Positions 23,101 to 34,383 of a stretch of DNA of 64,000 bases are shown one piece after another. Numbering within the stretch: the first letter of the stretch is position 1; the number at the start of each line of letters is the position of its first letter. The translations under genes were made by a program, and so were the position numbers. This DNA is from Cinnamomum chago (lineage: Eukaryota; Streptophyta; Magnoliopsida; Laurales; Lauraceae), in NCBI GenBank assembly GCA_038049695.1, contig CP142461.1, positions 32,185,001 through 32,249,000 on the forward strand. The letters run 5' to 3'. The notes below the pieces were generated by a model, which saw nothing but the letters and a program-made list of their open reading frames with translations, was not told the origin of the DNA and ran no database searches.

Positions 23101-26100
23101 TTAGTAACTCGCAAGCCATCATGTCTTCCTCACTGCTTCATTTAAGGTGTTTACTGGTCTCCCTAAACATGTAACACTTCAATACATCATAAAGCCAAGC
23201 CCAAGGGACTGTATTTGTCTCTCTAACCCTCCATGTACATGCCAAACCATTTCAAACAACATTCCTTGAATTTCTCTTATTATTGGAGCTACATAAGTGT
23301 CCTCATGTGGTTGTTCCTAATTCTATCCTTTCCTGTAACTTTGAACATCCCTATTAGGATGCAAATCTCCAGGGAAAAGAAAAGTATCACTGCTTCATGT
23401 CATTTCTTCATTGCCCGACATTCAGCTCTATTCAACATAATATAGGTTATAATTGCTGTCATGTAAAAATCATGAATTATAACTAAATTAAGGGATTATC
23501 AATAGAGTATCTTGAATAAAAGTGAATTACAACTCTAGCTAAGATGAAGAGAAAAAGGGAATTAAGGGGATTTTTTTCTCGTATTTTAAAGTAGCAATGA
23601 AATAAACTTATCAAAATATGATCAGTAAATCAATGAGTGCATTGTATTAAGGTGATGGATTGCTGCAAAAGGAAAAAAAAGGTTACAAAGGCAACACATC
23701 ACTTATAGAAAGATCACATCTACAAGAATTAAAATTGCGGTTGTGGCAAGCGTAGCAGCCAGTGGTCAAAATGCTACGTAGCGGGCGATACGTAGCGGTT
23801 ATGGTGTTACATAGCGGGGTAGCGGTGTGAATTTTTTAAGTGGTCAAAAGAATTCAAATATTGTGTAACAACCAATCTTGTGTTTTTTTAGTGATTTGGA
23901 ACCATGGAAGCATAGAGACAACTTTAGGAAAGACTATTGAGGAGAAAAAATAGGAAAAATAATGTTTCAAATTAAAACAGATTGGCTCTACCAGGCTTTA
24001 TACCATAGCGCCGCTATTTTCAAAACAACATAGCATCCCCAACCACAATGGCCGATAATGCGGGCGCTCCGCTACATAGGGGCCGCTATTTTCAACCATG
24101 CACCTCTAGCTACTGCAGCTGAGATGCACATGAGTTGATAAGAACATTATCCTAATATCCTTAACAATACTTGCCAATCTCCACAGAGGGCATGTAGAGA
24201 CATGCAGTTTTGATGGCCAAACTATGGATGGAGTGGTTACCTAATTGTTAATTAAAAAATGGAGTCCAAGAATGACGCAGCCAATTGGCATAGCAGCATC
24301 CGCCCAATTGTATACACTCTCAAGGCCAAGCATAGCCCAATTACTTAAAGGATTTTAGAACTAGAAATCAAATGCATCTCTATTCTCAACAAGACGAGGA
24401 AATATGATATTATTGATGTTAATTCTCAAGAATACAAATAATGGAAGGTCCTAAAGTAGAGCTTTTTTTGAACGCCTAAGAGAGGCAAGTTCCCTTCTGG
24501 ACATGGATCTCCTTTTATTTCTTAGACACATATCTTCCATTTCCATGATTGACAACCAATGACTCTATTAATATAACATTCACTAAACTTAAGACTTCCA
24601 GAAAATAAAAGGACTAAAATGAGAAAGAAACCAAAGAAAATAAATAGTAGAAAGATCCATTAGGATTCTAATAGAAAGATCTCTTAATATTCTAATGAAA
24701 ATAATAATCCAGAGCTAGTTGTTGAATTATATTGCTCAATCAGCAGGCTTGGGCCTCCTGCTATACACATTTTGGGGTTGTTACACCAATCACGAAGCAT
24801 GAGCTTAGGCCCAATGGACCTGGGCAGCTGGGCTTAACCAATGGGTCTTGGGCTCACTCATTGTTGGCTTGTCTGCATTAGTCCAATCAATCCGGGTGCA
24901 TGGACCAGCCCAAACCCAATTTATTTATATCCCCAGGAGTGATTATTTTTCCACAGTAGACAAGAAAGCTAATTTAGTCAATCCCCAGTCATTTATGAGG
25001 ACTCAACTAAAATCTAAAGCCCCTTACCAAAAAAGAGAAAACTAAAACCTAAAGCAATTAGGAGGCAAACTAAAGCTAGCCCAAAACAAGAAACTTGAGC
25101 ACATCTTTAATATTTTACAGAATTAAACTAGAGACATGATCATTCCTCTCCTTACAAAACCCCCACATGATGATTGAAAAAATCAAATTTGACAACACCT
25201 GTCCGCTTGGTTAACTGATCTAACTAGCAAACAATGACAACCTAGACAAGCAAATTTTGAATAGGCCAGAAGAAACCAATATGGCTAAAGAACCACCAAA
25301 TTACATTCGCTGTTGGGTTGCTTTGACTTACACACAAAAAAGATTAAAGGAAAAAATCCAACTTAAGAAAGGGAGTCGTGTAGGATCACTATGAAACATG
25401 AAAACATATTATTAAAAACATTCTACAGGCAGCAGGTTTACACACCGGCAGACGTCTCAATGAAACTGATCTAAGAAGCTCATCACACAACTATGCGCAA
25501 AAACAAGATCCGAGCCACTCATAAGGCACTTTTCAGCTGAGATGCCCAGATACGGGATGGATATGGCCAGGCCATGGATTTTACACATAAAAAAGAAAAA
25601 AATTATTGGATACAATACAACACGATGCAATGCCTATTTTAAAGTATCCAGGTACATAAGTTTTCAATATCAGTATCATACATGCTGTGCGAAAAAGACA
25701 GCCGGTGAAATCAACAGGTTGTGCCACGTATGTGTTGAACATAGAGCATTCGCAGCCATTTTTCCTAACCAGTCATTTTCTTCATGTGTAACCCACTACC
25801 CCACTTGATGAGTGGATGTCTAGCACGAATTTGGAACCTAACTATGTTCACTGCAGGCCCTATCTGCCTCATGCACGGCATAAATCGTATAGGCCTCATG
25901 TTGACATGTGTGCTACAAATAACTTATTAGATCTGTAATGCGATTGCAAAAAGAGTGGAGTCCAGCTACAACCATCTGCAATTTGCAAAATTGTGAACCC
26001 CTTCTCTGTGACTAAACATGATGCATGCCAATAAGGGATTAGGCCATTAGGGTGGGATTGAAAGACCCCTAAAATGATTAAGGTGAGCTAGATAACAGTA

Positions 26101-26699
26101 AGATCAGTTTCAAAAGTACTTAAATAACCACATATTCAAATGCTTCAAAGTTCCATCAGTTTCAAAAACATTTAAATAATCATTCAACTTTGGGGACCAG
26201 ATCATGCCACAATTTTAGATGTACCCTTAATCCATCCATCCCATGAGCTCGATGCAAACGGGTATCCGATTCTCCGATAATCATCAACTAAAGGAAACCC
26301 CAGAAATCAATCAAATTACAAGAACAGAAGACAAAACTCATCAATTAGAGGAAAACCCAGAAATCATCACATCTCAATATACAAATAATTCACCAAAATT
26401 TGATTTCAGATGCTTGATTTCAAGAAGAAGATAAAAAAAAAAGATTTGCGAAATACATTCACGAGATCGGACAAATCGATAAATTGGACAAAGGTGAGAT
26501 CGATCAGTAGAATTACCGGCACTCGGTCTGGATATTTGGCGATAATATCTCGAGATTCATCGATTCGCTCCTCTGCAAAAGATGAAATGCAGAGATTGAG
26601 ATCGAAATCAGGCAGAAAAAGAGAAGATTTTTTAGGGATTCAAAGAGAGAGGAACAAACCCAAAGAGAATTCCTCCTTGAAAGATCGAGTATTCCTCAT
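14044..26699 (-). CDS. ATG8: ATG8 ubiquitin-like autophagy protein, H/I type (five exons, 11.5-kb intron)
   Basis: CDS exons on the minus strand: 26660-26699, 26517-26572, 14932-14984, 14715-14833 and 14044-14132. They total 357 nt, giving 118 residues. Every junction has GT...AG and joins in frame. The protein has the N-terminal helix motif SFKEEF (6-11), AKYPDRVPVVVER (25-37), the LIR-docking strand KKKYLVPRDM (48-57), VGQF, GKALFVFVKNTLPQT and the C-terminal DEDGFLYLCYNSEKTFG. It ends at Gly118 with no tail to remove, which with VPRDMSVGQFIHILSSRL points to the plant ATG8H/I clade that needs no ATG4 cleavage before lipidation. The family role is conjugation to phosphatidylethanolamine and cargo-receptor docking on autophagosomes. 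Introns 1 and 3 are under 100 bp. Intron 2 (14985-26516) is transposon-filled. No defect is visible in the CDS. Confidence 0.93.
14715..14833 (-). CDS. ATG8: ATG8 exon 4
   Basis: It follows acceptor CTTGCAG and encodes YLVPRDMSVGQFIHILSSRL, LHLPPGKALFVFVKNTLPQT and the first base of codon 90. Donor is GTACAT. Confidence 0.95.
14932..14984 (-). CDS. ATG8: ATG8 exon 3
   Basis: Residues 33-49 (VVVERFSRADLPELEKK) plus two bases of Lys50. Donor is GTAAGC. With exon 2 it restores the unbroken ATG8 block PDRVPVVVER. Confidence 0.93.
15560..15996 (-). mobile_element. 3' LTR of the nested gypsy element
   Basis: It is bounded by TG/CA and matches 20844-21217 almost throughout (for example CAATGTCATATATA and AAAAATAAGAGAAATCTC). 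It is longer because of a 53-bp tandem duplication and a (TA)10 run. Confidence 0.85.
15604..15709. repeat. 53-bp tandem duplication in the 3' LTR
   Basis: Copies at 15604-15656 and 15657-15709 are nearly identical (GGTCTCCATAGAAACAATCA ... CATTGATAAAACC). The other LTR has a single copy. Confidence 0.93.
15997..16008 (-). promoter_or_regulatory. Polypurine tract of the nested gypsy element
   Basis: The minus strand reads ACCTGGGGGAA directly before the TGATGC that begins the 3' LTR. Confidence 0.65.
16000..16403 (-). pseudogene. gypsy pol fragment: end of aspartic protease and linker
   Basis: 16404-16217 reads a retroelement protease end with the typical LPMDSCDIFLGRP. A TGA replaces the tryptophan codon expected next (16214-16216). 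The same frame continues as a linker with GTNGMHNNTYTF and VTLHPMKPAPPKKG before running into the LTR. The fragment is cut at 16404 by LTR-like sequence. Identification is by remembered gypsy pol wording. Confidence 0.78.
16404..18057 (+). mobile_element. LTR-like segment inserted in the gypsy interior
   Basis: It opens TGATGAGTCCACAAAATTAGG, which resembles the start of Tat/Athila LTRs, and contains a TATAAATA (17728-17735) followed by a CT-rich leader. No coding sequence is present. The right limit is uncertain. Bases from 17156 on are duplicated in reverse at 18563-19266. Confidence 0.5.
17310..17618 (-). mobile_element. Small Helitron in the left arm of the inverted repeat
   Basis: The minus strand ends CCCGTGCTTAGCATGGG, spacer, GCTAG, then T. 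The 5' end has TTATAGTATATTAAGC, like the element at 3751 but without a clear leading TC. Confidence 0.75.
18061..18560. repeat. Direct repeat of the gypsy leader, copy A
   Basis: Matches 19742-20225 in the same orientation for about 490 bp (for example GTTGTTGGGCTTCTTGTTGA and GGAGAAAAGGGCTTGATAC). It separates the arms of the inverted repeat. Confidence 0.88.
18850..19115 (+). mobile_element. Helitron copy in the right arm, 5' end deleted
   Basis: The 3' end CCCGTGCTAAGCATGGG, spacer, GCTAG, T is intact. Compared with the left arm, about 50 bp covering the 5' terminus are missing between GGAAACA and AACTTACG. Confidence 0.75.
19275..19767 (-). pseudogene. gypsy gag N-terminal fragment
   Basis: Starts MHVDVESSSPSVEDL, followed by a coiled-coil-like segment (QMQATLARMETRLANLENN) and the retrotransposon gag domain signature (IPEYDGKLKPDEFIDWL ... 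WAELHKKRR ... KMKSLLKQKF). It breaks off at about 19275, where the right arm of the inverted repeat begins. No zinc knuckle is present. Confidence 0.82.
19742..20225. repeat. Direct repeat of the gypsy leader, copy B
   Basis: This is the copy in its expected place, between gag and primer site. See 18061-18560. Confidence 0.88.
20826..20838 (-). promoter_or_regulatory. Primer-binding site for initiator tRNA-Met
   Basis: The minus strand reads TGGTATCAGAGCC five bases after the LTR end TGTACA. Confidence 0.92.
20844..21217 (-). mobile_element. 5' LTR of the nested gypsy element
   Basis: 374 bp, bounded by TG and CA. It ends TGTACA next to the primer-binding site and matches 15560-15996. Confidence 0.88.
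22322..22861. mobile_element. Tourist-like MITE in ATG8 intron 2
   Basis: The ends GGGCCTGTTTGGCAAGT and (from the right) GTTGCCGTTTGGCAAGT are flanked by TAA on both sides. A CTTTTTTCTTTTTTC run lies inside at about 22550-22575. Confidence 0.68.
23760..24100. mobile_element. MITE with GTAGCGG subterminal repeats
   Basis: The ends CAGTGGTCAAAATGC and (from the right) CATGGTTGAAAATAGC frame clusters of GTAGCGG/CCGCTA motifs, a layout common in hAT MITEs. No matching 8-bp target duplication is visible. Confidence 0.55.
26517..26572 (-). CDS. ATG8: ATG8 exon 2
   Basis: It follows acceptor TTTTGCAG and encodes the end of codon 14 to Pro32 (DIIAKYPDRVP), stopping in phase 0 at donor GTAATT. Confidence 0.92.
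26660..26699 (-). CDS. ATG8: ATG8 exon 1 (start codon)
   Basis: The ATG is at 26699-26697. The exon encodes the first 13 residues, with SFKEEFSL, plus one base of codon 14. Donor GTTTGT follows at 26659. Confidence 0.9.
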
Positions 26700-26725
26700 T
26701 GCTGCCCGAAATAGATAGAGAGAGA

Positions 26726-26755
26726 TTAGGGTTTGAAAGGAGGAGATTAGGGTTT
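26726..26755 (-). promoter_or_regulatory. Two telo-box motifs in the ATG8 leader/promoter
   Basis: The minus strand carries AAACCCTAA twice, 26-60 bp upstream of the ATG8 start codon. Telo-boxes are known plant promoter elements. Their role here is inference. Confidence 0.6.
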
Positions 26756-26884
26756 CGTAGTTTTGAAGGAGGAAAGAAGAGACGAGAAGGAACAGATAAG
26801 AGCGGTGTCTTTTGACCGTACCGCTTGGCAGAGAAGAACTTGAAGGGCTGGAGGCTAACATGCGCCGAATGTGAAGTGGGTGGG

Positions 26885-27580
26885 TCCGAACTAGGCCGGT
26901 CAATGGGACTCGTTGAAACACCCGGCCCGGCCGAAACTCGAAAATACAGGGCTTTTAAACAAATTTGAGCACAGCGGGCTAGGCTTGGGCAATATTTTTA
27001 AAGCCCGGCCAAAATGGGATTGGGAAGAAACAGCCAAGCCCGTTCACACTCGGCCCGGCCCGGCCTAGCTCGATACAAGATCATTATACTAATTATTTTA
27101 TAGATTATCGAAACTGCCCCCTCACTAACTACAAAAATAGTTAATTAGGAGGGGCAGTTTTGTAACTTAACCCTCCCCTCTTATAAAACATATACTCCCA
27201 AGTTTTAGGCTCTCACGAAAAAGTTTTTAACTCCGCCATGTTGCTTGTTGTATTGCATTGCATTGCCGATCCCAAGCCCGGAAAGATGAGAGTTTAAAGT
27301 CCGGTTCACAACAAGTGTCTAGTGACAGAGTAAGTAGAGAATGTTTTGCCTATGTCAAGAATCAGGCTAAGTATAGGCCCGGCCCGGCCTTATCCCAGCT
27401 CGGGCCTGTACGGGACGAGATTTAATGTAGGCCCGTTCAATTTAGGGCCGGGACTGAACAACCCCATGCACTCCCGTTCAATTTTCGAGACGGGATTGGA
27501 CAACCCAAGCCCAGGCCCACCCATCCCATTTATAGGCCCATCTCACTCGGGTAATTGTCTTGCAGGCCTGCCTGACCTCT
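26885..27580. repeat. GC-rich GGCCCGGCC-repeat block upstream of ATG8
   Basis: Many copies of GCCCGGCC and GGCCCGTTCA lie in an otherwise AT-rich area. The left edge TAGGCCGGTCAATGGG resembles hAT MITE ends, but a convincing right partner was not found. Confidence 0.45.
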
Positions 27581-27847
27581 AGGTTCATCAGTGGGGTCCA
27601 TGTCTGATGTGTGATATCTAAATCACTGAAAATCAAGTTCCTTCTATTGTTGGTTGTGGGACAAATTCAAAGCTCTGATTGGATTTGGGTGACTATTAGA
27701 TTAGATTCCCTCAAATGGACCGGCCCCATTAGCAACCCGGTCACCTTGGGAAACATTTTTCATTTTTCGATCAACCATATTCACCCTCGTTCTTTGAGAA
27801 AATAATCACAGCAAATGGGTAACATAGAGCATCTTCTATATACGTAA

Positions 27848-27896
27848 TCATCAATCATCATCATCATCATCATCATCAACCGCCGCCGCCGCCCCC
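27848..27896. repeat. (CAT)n-(CGC)n compound microsatellite
   Basis: About ten CAT units, followed by about five CGC units. Confidence 0.92.
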
Positions 27897-30081
27897 AAAG
27901 TCCACAGACTTATCATATCCCTATTTTCTATCACCTCTGGCAAAAATCAAACCCAGTCATTTCATGATGTCTACCAATGTTAAGAAAAATCAACCTCCAG
28001 ACTCTCATCAAATTCACCCAAACCATTATTTAAAACAAAACTCCTTATCATCCATGAGAGAAATAGGAGAGGAGAAGAGTGTCACAACTCACAAGCCCAC
28101 CTTTGAGAACAATAAATCACTAGAAAGAAAAATATGAAGCTTGAATGTGAGTTGAGAAATGTGGAAAAGTGGAGGTACTAGGGTTAATAGAATCCCAACC
28201 ACAAAACAAAAGCATGGGGAAGTTGGATACAATTCGAATTGCATAATAGTGTATAGTGTTTTGAGTGTTGTTTCAGATTTTAGAAAGTGTTTAAAGTTAA
28301 GGATATGATTGAAACTTGGAAGTTACCTTCAAAACTCAATCAATTGAATTCTTTTAGTAACTAGGCCAAAACTTAGGACTACTTAAAATTCTTCTTATCT
28401 CATTTGTGTGATAGAAACTGTATCATATAGCATAGAAGAGACCCCTCAGAGATTATATTTAGCATGGCATGCCTCTCTGATATGTTGTTGTGCTGACTAG
28501 CAATGAACAAAGGGGGAGCATATGGATGTAAGTGTTAATGGATCGAAGGTTATGAACAAGTGTGCTATTTGGAACTAACCTCTTAAAAACATGGGTTGGG
28601 CCCCTGACCGTACACCCCTATTTTAGGTATGAGTTTGGATCCTCTATGGATTTCCTATATGGTGACCGTGAGTGGACCAATCAAGATTCGTCATGTCACC
28701 GCAGGCAACCTATCATGAATCCGAACAGGGACTGCCCATGGTGGCATGGCGGACCGTAATTAATCCACTCATAGTTGTCGCCCGATTCTTTAGGAATGGA
28801 CTTGACTTCTATAACCCCGAAAAATAAACAACATGCTTTCAAGCCACCAAACAACTAATTCTTCCTTGGCAAGGTTAAGAGTATTTATTACTCCTTTTCC
28901 ATTGTTCCAACCTAAACGTACTTTTGAGCCTGAATTGGGTCCAAAATAGAAGTAGGCTTTCTTGGGCTTCACAAAAAAGGTATATGGTTTTTTTTTTTTT
29001 TTTTGGTCAAGAAGAGGCACTTCTAACATGGGGATCACGAATCATTTCTTGGTTGGTAAAGTGAGACTGAGGTGCTTTTTCCTTTTTTTTGTTTTTTTTC
29101 TTTTTTTTTTAAATTTTTTTATTTAAGACTTAAGCACATGTGCCCCCACTCACACACCCATGTCACAACCAGTAATAGCAACAATGGATTCATGTGGGAC
29201 CATCAAACAATCATAATTAACCAATCGCTGGAGTTTCCATAACTACTTGTTTGTGGAATATTGGTTTACATGTGATCGACCTGGTTTGGGTTTTGATTTA
29301 ATTAGAGCATAATACAACTCTCATTACTAGAATAATAAGAAAGGGTTTATTAAAATCTATTTGAATTCATTATGTGAGCCCTATTATTTCCGTATTTTAG
29401 GCTTGTTAGCTTGGAGAACTTTCTTAAGGGAATTCCACATCTAGGGAAGTTTTTAGAGCAATATCAATTGCTAGTATTTTTTAATGTCTTTGTTTAATTA
29501 GTGATTTTTTAAAATTCAACTCTCTGAACTATCACTTTTGCATTTTAAATTCTCTAAATCCTAGCTTCCAAAATGCAAGACTGTAGTTGGGCATTCAAAA
29601 ATCCTTCTTGGGGAAAGCTTTTGGAGAACTTCTCTATCCCTCAAAAGGAGTTCATGAAATCCTTCAAAAAAGCGGTAACTTTAATTAATTGCCCTCACAA
29701 AGTTCTGGAACAAGTCGTATGTCTCGAAAATGTTGAGATATTTTCAGATTTATGCTTTTTCTTCAAATGTTACTAAAAAGGAAAAATAGGTTTGTTTTTT
29801 AAATAATTACTAATCAACCAAATAAATATAAAATATTATTTATCGGCTACTGCTTGCCTCCCTTGCAACAAAATCCCCACTCCGCTACTCGTGGGCATTG
29901 CTACACAATTACTTGTGCAGTTGCATTGAACCGACATCATTTGAATATAGGACTTAGGGAATTCTATTTGGCCATCTCTATAATTTTTCATACCAATCAA
30001 AATCATCATTCCACTTTCAATGCAAACCAGCATGCCCTTTTAAGACCTTAGCTAAGCAAGGTGAGAGAGTGATTTTGAGTG
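27897..30081. other. Intergenic region, no gene seen
   Basis: AT-rich, with poly-T runs at 28987-29004 and 29085-29115. No element with defined ends was found. Confidence 0.6.
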
Positions 30082-30504
30082 CTAGCATACTAACCTGTGC
30101 TCAGCACTGATATGATCAACATTGCAATCTAAATATTCATGTATTAAAAAAATTCATAGATTTTATAAAGAAAATAAAAGAAAATATTAGGTTATGAGTA
30201 CTTGTTTATGTAATCCAAATGCTAGTGGCGTAGAAATGAAATAAGAGAATTAGAGTATAAAGGAACTGAGAGTTGGCGTAGAAAACGAATGATAGAATTT
30301 AGATGAAAACCTAACATTTACAAAAGAAGAAAAATAGACTGGATAAGTGATTTTGATAAAGTAAAAAAGTAGTTAGCTGCGTGACACAGGAGTGGGGAGA
30401 GAACATGCAAGATTTTGAAAAAATGTAACATAACTTCCGGTCAAAATTAAAATTGCCCGTCAAAATTGAATCTAAAACCCTTCTCTTTAATATATTATAA
30501 TGGA
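30082..30504 (-). mobile_element. Non-autonomous Helitron
   Basis: The minus strand starts TCCATTATAATATATTAAAG (a TCTCC start two bases earlier is also possible) and ends with hairpin GTGCTGAGCAC, an 11-base spacer and CTAG. The spacing is the same as in the copy at 3751. Confidence 0.75.
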
Positions 30505-30510
30505 GATATT

Positions 30511-33500
30511 CTCTAAGTGACGAGGGCATTTTTGTCTATCACTTTTATCTTTTTTTATCCAAAAAGATAAGAATGGAGTCATGTGTCTATCTCCTTAGTA
30601 AGCTCGAATTTTATGGATATACATCTCAAAAGAATATCAATAAAGAAGAAGCAGATCCATAGTGGGCCCCCTCCTAATGAAAGTCCTAATCACCTAATAA
30701 ATGAATACCCTTCTAGTTAGCCTTTTGTTAAACAGGAGACGGTCCACCTTAGGTTGAGCATATCATTAATGACAAATTTAGTTCATAAAACTTAGAAAAT
30801 AGAAAAAGCTCCACACTTGAGAAAGCCCAAATCTTGCTAAAAACACCCTCTTTTATGAAAGATTTAACTCCAATAAGCTCACTTTCAAGTATATACAATA
30901 TTTAAATTTATTTTATTTAATATTTTAAAAGTTATTGATCATAGTGGGCCATTTAAATAAAATCTAATTGGACTATATACTACATGAGGAGGCTTTTTTT
31001 TATTGATTTAGATTTTTCATAAGTGGGCCTACTAATTGGCTTCATGAAATTCTCATGAGACTCATGTAGGGATTTTTTTAGTGCTAAGGGCTTTAAAATT
31101 AATAGTAGGCCACAAAAGAAACGGTGTTAAGAAATTTTCCTTCGATATAATTTAAGCCCATTGTCAAATTTCCTTTCCTTTCGTCATTGACGTCCGTCTC
31201 TTGCCCCTTCTAAAAGAAAATCCCCATCCCATACTTCATAAGCTTATCTAAGAAGCTTGCTTTGGCCCCTCCATGGTGTGGCCATTCATTAATGGATGGC
31301 TTCCCCATTGTTTATGGCTCTTTTAACATGGTTTGACGATCTTAGAGAAAAGGAAATAAAGAAATTACTGATTTTAAGAAAAACTTGAAATGAAAAATGT
31401 AAATGAAAAGAAAGGAAATGAAGAAAAGAAGAACAAATAAACAAGGCTTAATGAAGTTGGGGAAGAGATTTTTTTAATATTCATTCTAACCATCTACACT
31501 TGCCCCAAATCTTATGATCCAAGAGAGGAAGAGGAGAAAGCACATCTTGCATAGACTTTAAAGTTTTGATTGTGCAAGCGGCGTTTCAACGGAAAATGGT
31601 TAAACCTAGAGCTTTCTTCTTCTTATTTGGTGCAGCGGCGAAAATGCAGAGAATTTTGGTATTTTACATTATCTTTCCTTGCTAGAGAGGCTCCGAAAAT
31701 CCCATCTACCCCCATCGGAAATCAAAGCTGCAGAACATGAAATCTATAGCTTTGCACAGAGAAGTTTGCCGTGGAAAGAGGAGGAGACAAGACGCCAGCA
31801 TGCTTTAGGTGCAACGACGAAATGTCCCCATTTTTTCCTCCGTTTGTGCTTTAATTCCACGATGGCGTGGATCCACGCTTCCCACCTAAGGTGGTAGGAA
31901 ATCGATTCTGCGACCATTTCATCTTCCACGGCATTTACCCAACAAACCTTAGGGCATGAATAAAGAAGGAGAATGACAAATCCACTTTCTCTTTTATAAA
32001 TTATTTTATATTACAATTTTGTTTATAGTTTTTTTTTTTCTTTGGGCCCCCCAAATAAAATTCCTGGTTCCACTCCTCCCTCCGCCACTAACTAACTGGA
32101 GGTCCCATCCTCACATGATTCATGGCTGGGGAAGATCCGAAGATGCAAAGAATTCTTGAAGCCCTGCCCTCATGGGAGCCGGCTCCAACCAACCCTGGCC
32201 TACACAACCTCTGCCAAACATTCTTTTGTTGACTCTTGAGACTATTCTAGTTCTCAGTAAAAGGAAGACCCAACGCCACATGCTTTGCATGGTGTGTCCA
32301 TCTTTGTGTTGTTTTTTTTGGTCATCTTTGTTAAGAACATCCCACGTGAACTATGTTCACATAGAAGACAAATAGTCAACTACTCTCCATCAAATCCCAC
32401 GAGAAGTATGCCATTGATGTGCCTCCTCCATGCTCTTCTACTACGTTCATTGTCCATAAGAACGATGGTTTTTTCTCTTTATATTATATGCTCACAACTA
32501 CACAACAATTACCCTACTTTTTTGGCTCTTCCTTGTTCTGTGAAAGATCAGTCAACTTGAATCAGACAATAATCAACTCCTTGACACTTTGGTAATTCTT
32601 AATTAACTAATCTTGTTGAAATTGTCTTCCTGAACCAACTCTGTAGTTTAAAGGATCAACCCAATATCCTAATTAAGAGCCCAAATTGGAGTTGGGTTTT
32701 GCTGGTCATAATGCAATTAGTAGATTGGGTTGTATCTCAGAACTGTAAGCATTAACACTTTGGTTAGTCAACTCAACTGAAAAATAGAAATCAGATACAC
32801 CCAAAATCTTGAATTATTGGGCAATCTTGAATCAAGTCAAGAATTGCCCACTCACAATGTGGATATAAAATATTGAATTCACAAGACATTCAGGTATTTG
32901 GGTAACCAAGAAACCACATTGAATCTGGTAAGACCATTATGGATAGGCAGTCAAACAACAGATTTCCTCTATTGAAAAATCTGTAATCATATATCCCCAT
33001 GACTATGACTCCCCAAGAAGAACATTTCGTAGGGGAAATGTTTTAATGGTTTATATCTTTTATCTAGTGGGACTGACTTTGGATGGATGATCCAACAGGC
33101 AAGTAGGGCTGTGATCAAACCAAGAACAGGCCAGAACTATGCGGTTTGGGACCAAGGCCCATAATGGGTTGCAGGGTCCAAATTCTGACCCCAACAAATG
33201 TCCACCCATCAGTGTGATCAAACCTAAATCAAGCCAAAATCACCTAAATCAAGCCAAAATCATGTAAGTTTGAATTCGGGACCGATAAGAATTGCAGGAT
33301 CCGAATTCTAAGCCCAACAAGACCCTACCCAACAATGATTATGGATATTAGTCTAGGCCTACCAATCAAGGCCCATATCAGATTAAAATGCAAATGCATT
33401 AATTTATCTTTTAAAGTGTCTCTAATATCAATTAACACCCCTAAACAAAAATATACACTTCACACCAAATCCATCTTTTGGTTTGTATATGGTAAAAGGA

Positions 33501-34375
33501 ATTGTAGAAGATAATATACACAATTTAGAGGGTAAGGCTCTCCTAAACTCAAGCTTAAGATAAATTCCGTTAAGCTCACGCTTGTAGGCTCCACACTTGG
33601 TCCATCCAAATGGACCAAACACACAACCCCCTTGAAGTGCACATGTCCACCAACTTTTGGTCAAATCCGAATTTATTAGACCGTTAGATCGATGTGTATC
33701 TATTCGAATGGACTATTGACCATTAAACTTTTGGGGCCCAAATGAAGATAACAGAAATCACGGTTGAGGCTGATTTTTTTACAGAGAGAAGAGTCACAGG
33801 AAGTCCTTGAAATTCCCCCCATCCCCATCCCCATGTGGGTCCCAGGTGGGCCCCACCACATACTTGAGCTTACTTTATCCTAAGCTTGAGCTTAGGAGAA
33901 CCTTACCCCAATTTAAACATAATAGATTTAACCCAATAAAATTTCTAGGCTCTAAACTTAAATACAGCCTAAAACAATGACTCAAGATTTTCGTTTGAGG
34001 GGGAAGGACCCAAATAGGTGGTTTAGATTTTATGGGAAACTTAGAATTTTCATGTAGGTTTTGGAGGTAGACCCAAAATTTTCATATGGGTTTTAGAGGC
34101 GGATGACAAGATTTCACATGAGTTTTGAAAGCGGACTAAAGTCAGATGGAGACGACCACCCACATAACATCCCTGCCCTTATACCATTGATAGCTCTTAA
34201 GTGAGGCTAACGATAATTATAACCATCTTTAAATAGGATTTATGGAAAAGAATTGTGGATTCATGGAATATAACATTTTAGTTGTGATGGAGTCACTAAT
34301 GATAAAATTCTAATTTGGTAAGTTATAAATAGAAGGAATGTCCCAAGAGATAAGAGATCAAGGGCGAACTTAAGT
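30511..34375. other. Intergenic region, no gene seen
   Basis: A hAT-like right terminus (CTCCCTCCGCCACT, about 32076-32090) has no clear partner. There is a 20-bp tandem pair at 33222-33261. Nothing else is recognised. Confidence 0.55.
33222..33261. repeat. Perfect 2 x 20-bp tandem repeat
   Basis: ACCTAAATCAAGCCAAAATC occurs twice with no spacer. Confidence 0.95.
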
Positions 34376-34383
34376 GTTAGCAG

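Larger units (their letters stand above)
14985..26516 (-). other. ATG8 intron 2, 11.5 kb, built of transposons
   Basis: Donor GTAATT at 26516 and acceptor TTTGTAG ending at 14985 join in frame. The intron contains a Tourist-like element (15240-21434) carrying a gypsy element (15560-21217), a second MITE (22322-22861) and a GTAGCGG-rich MITE (23760-24100). The stretches 21440-22320, 22862-23759 and 24101-26516 show nothing recognisable. Confidence 0.88.
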
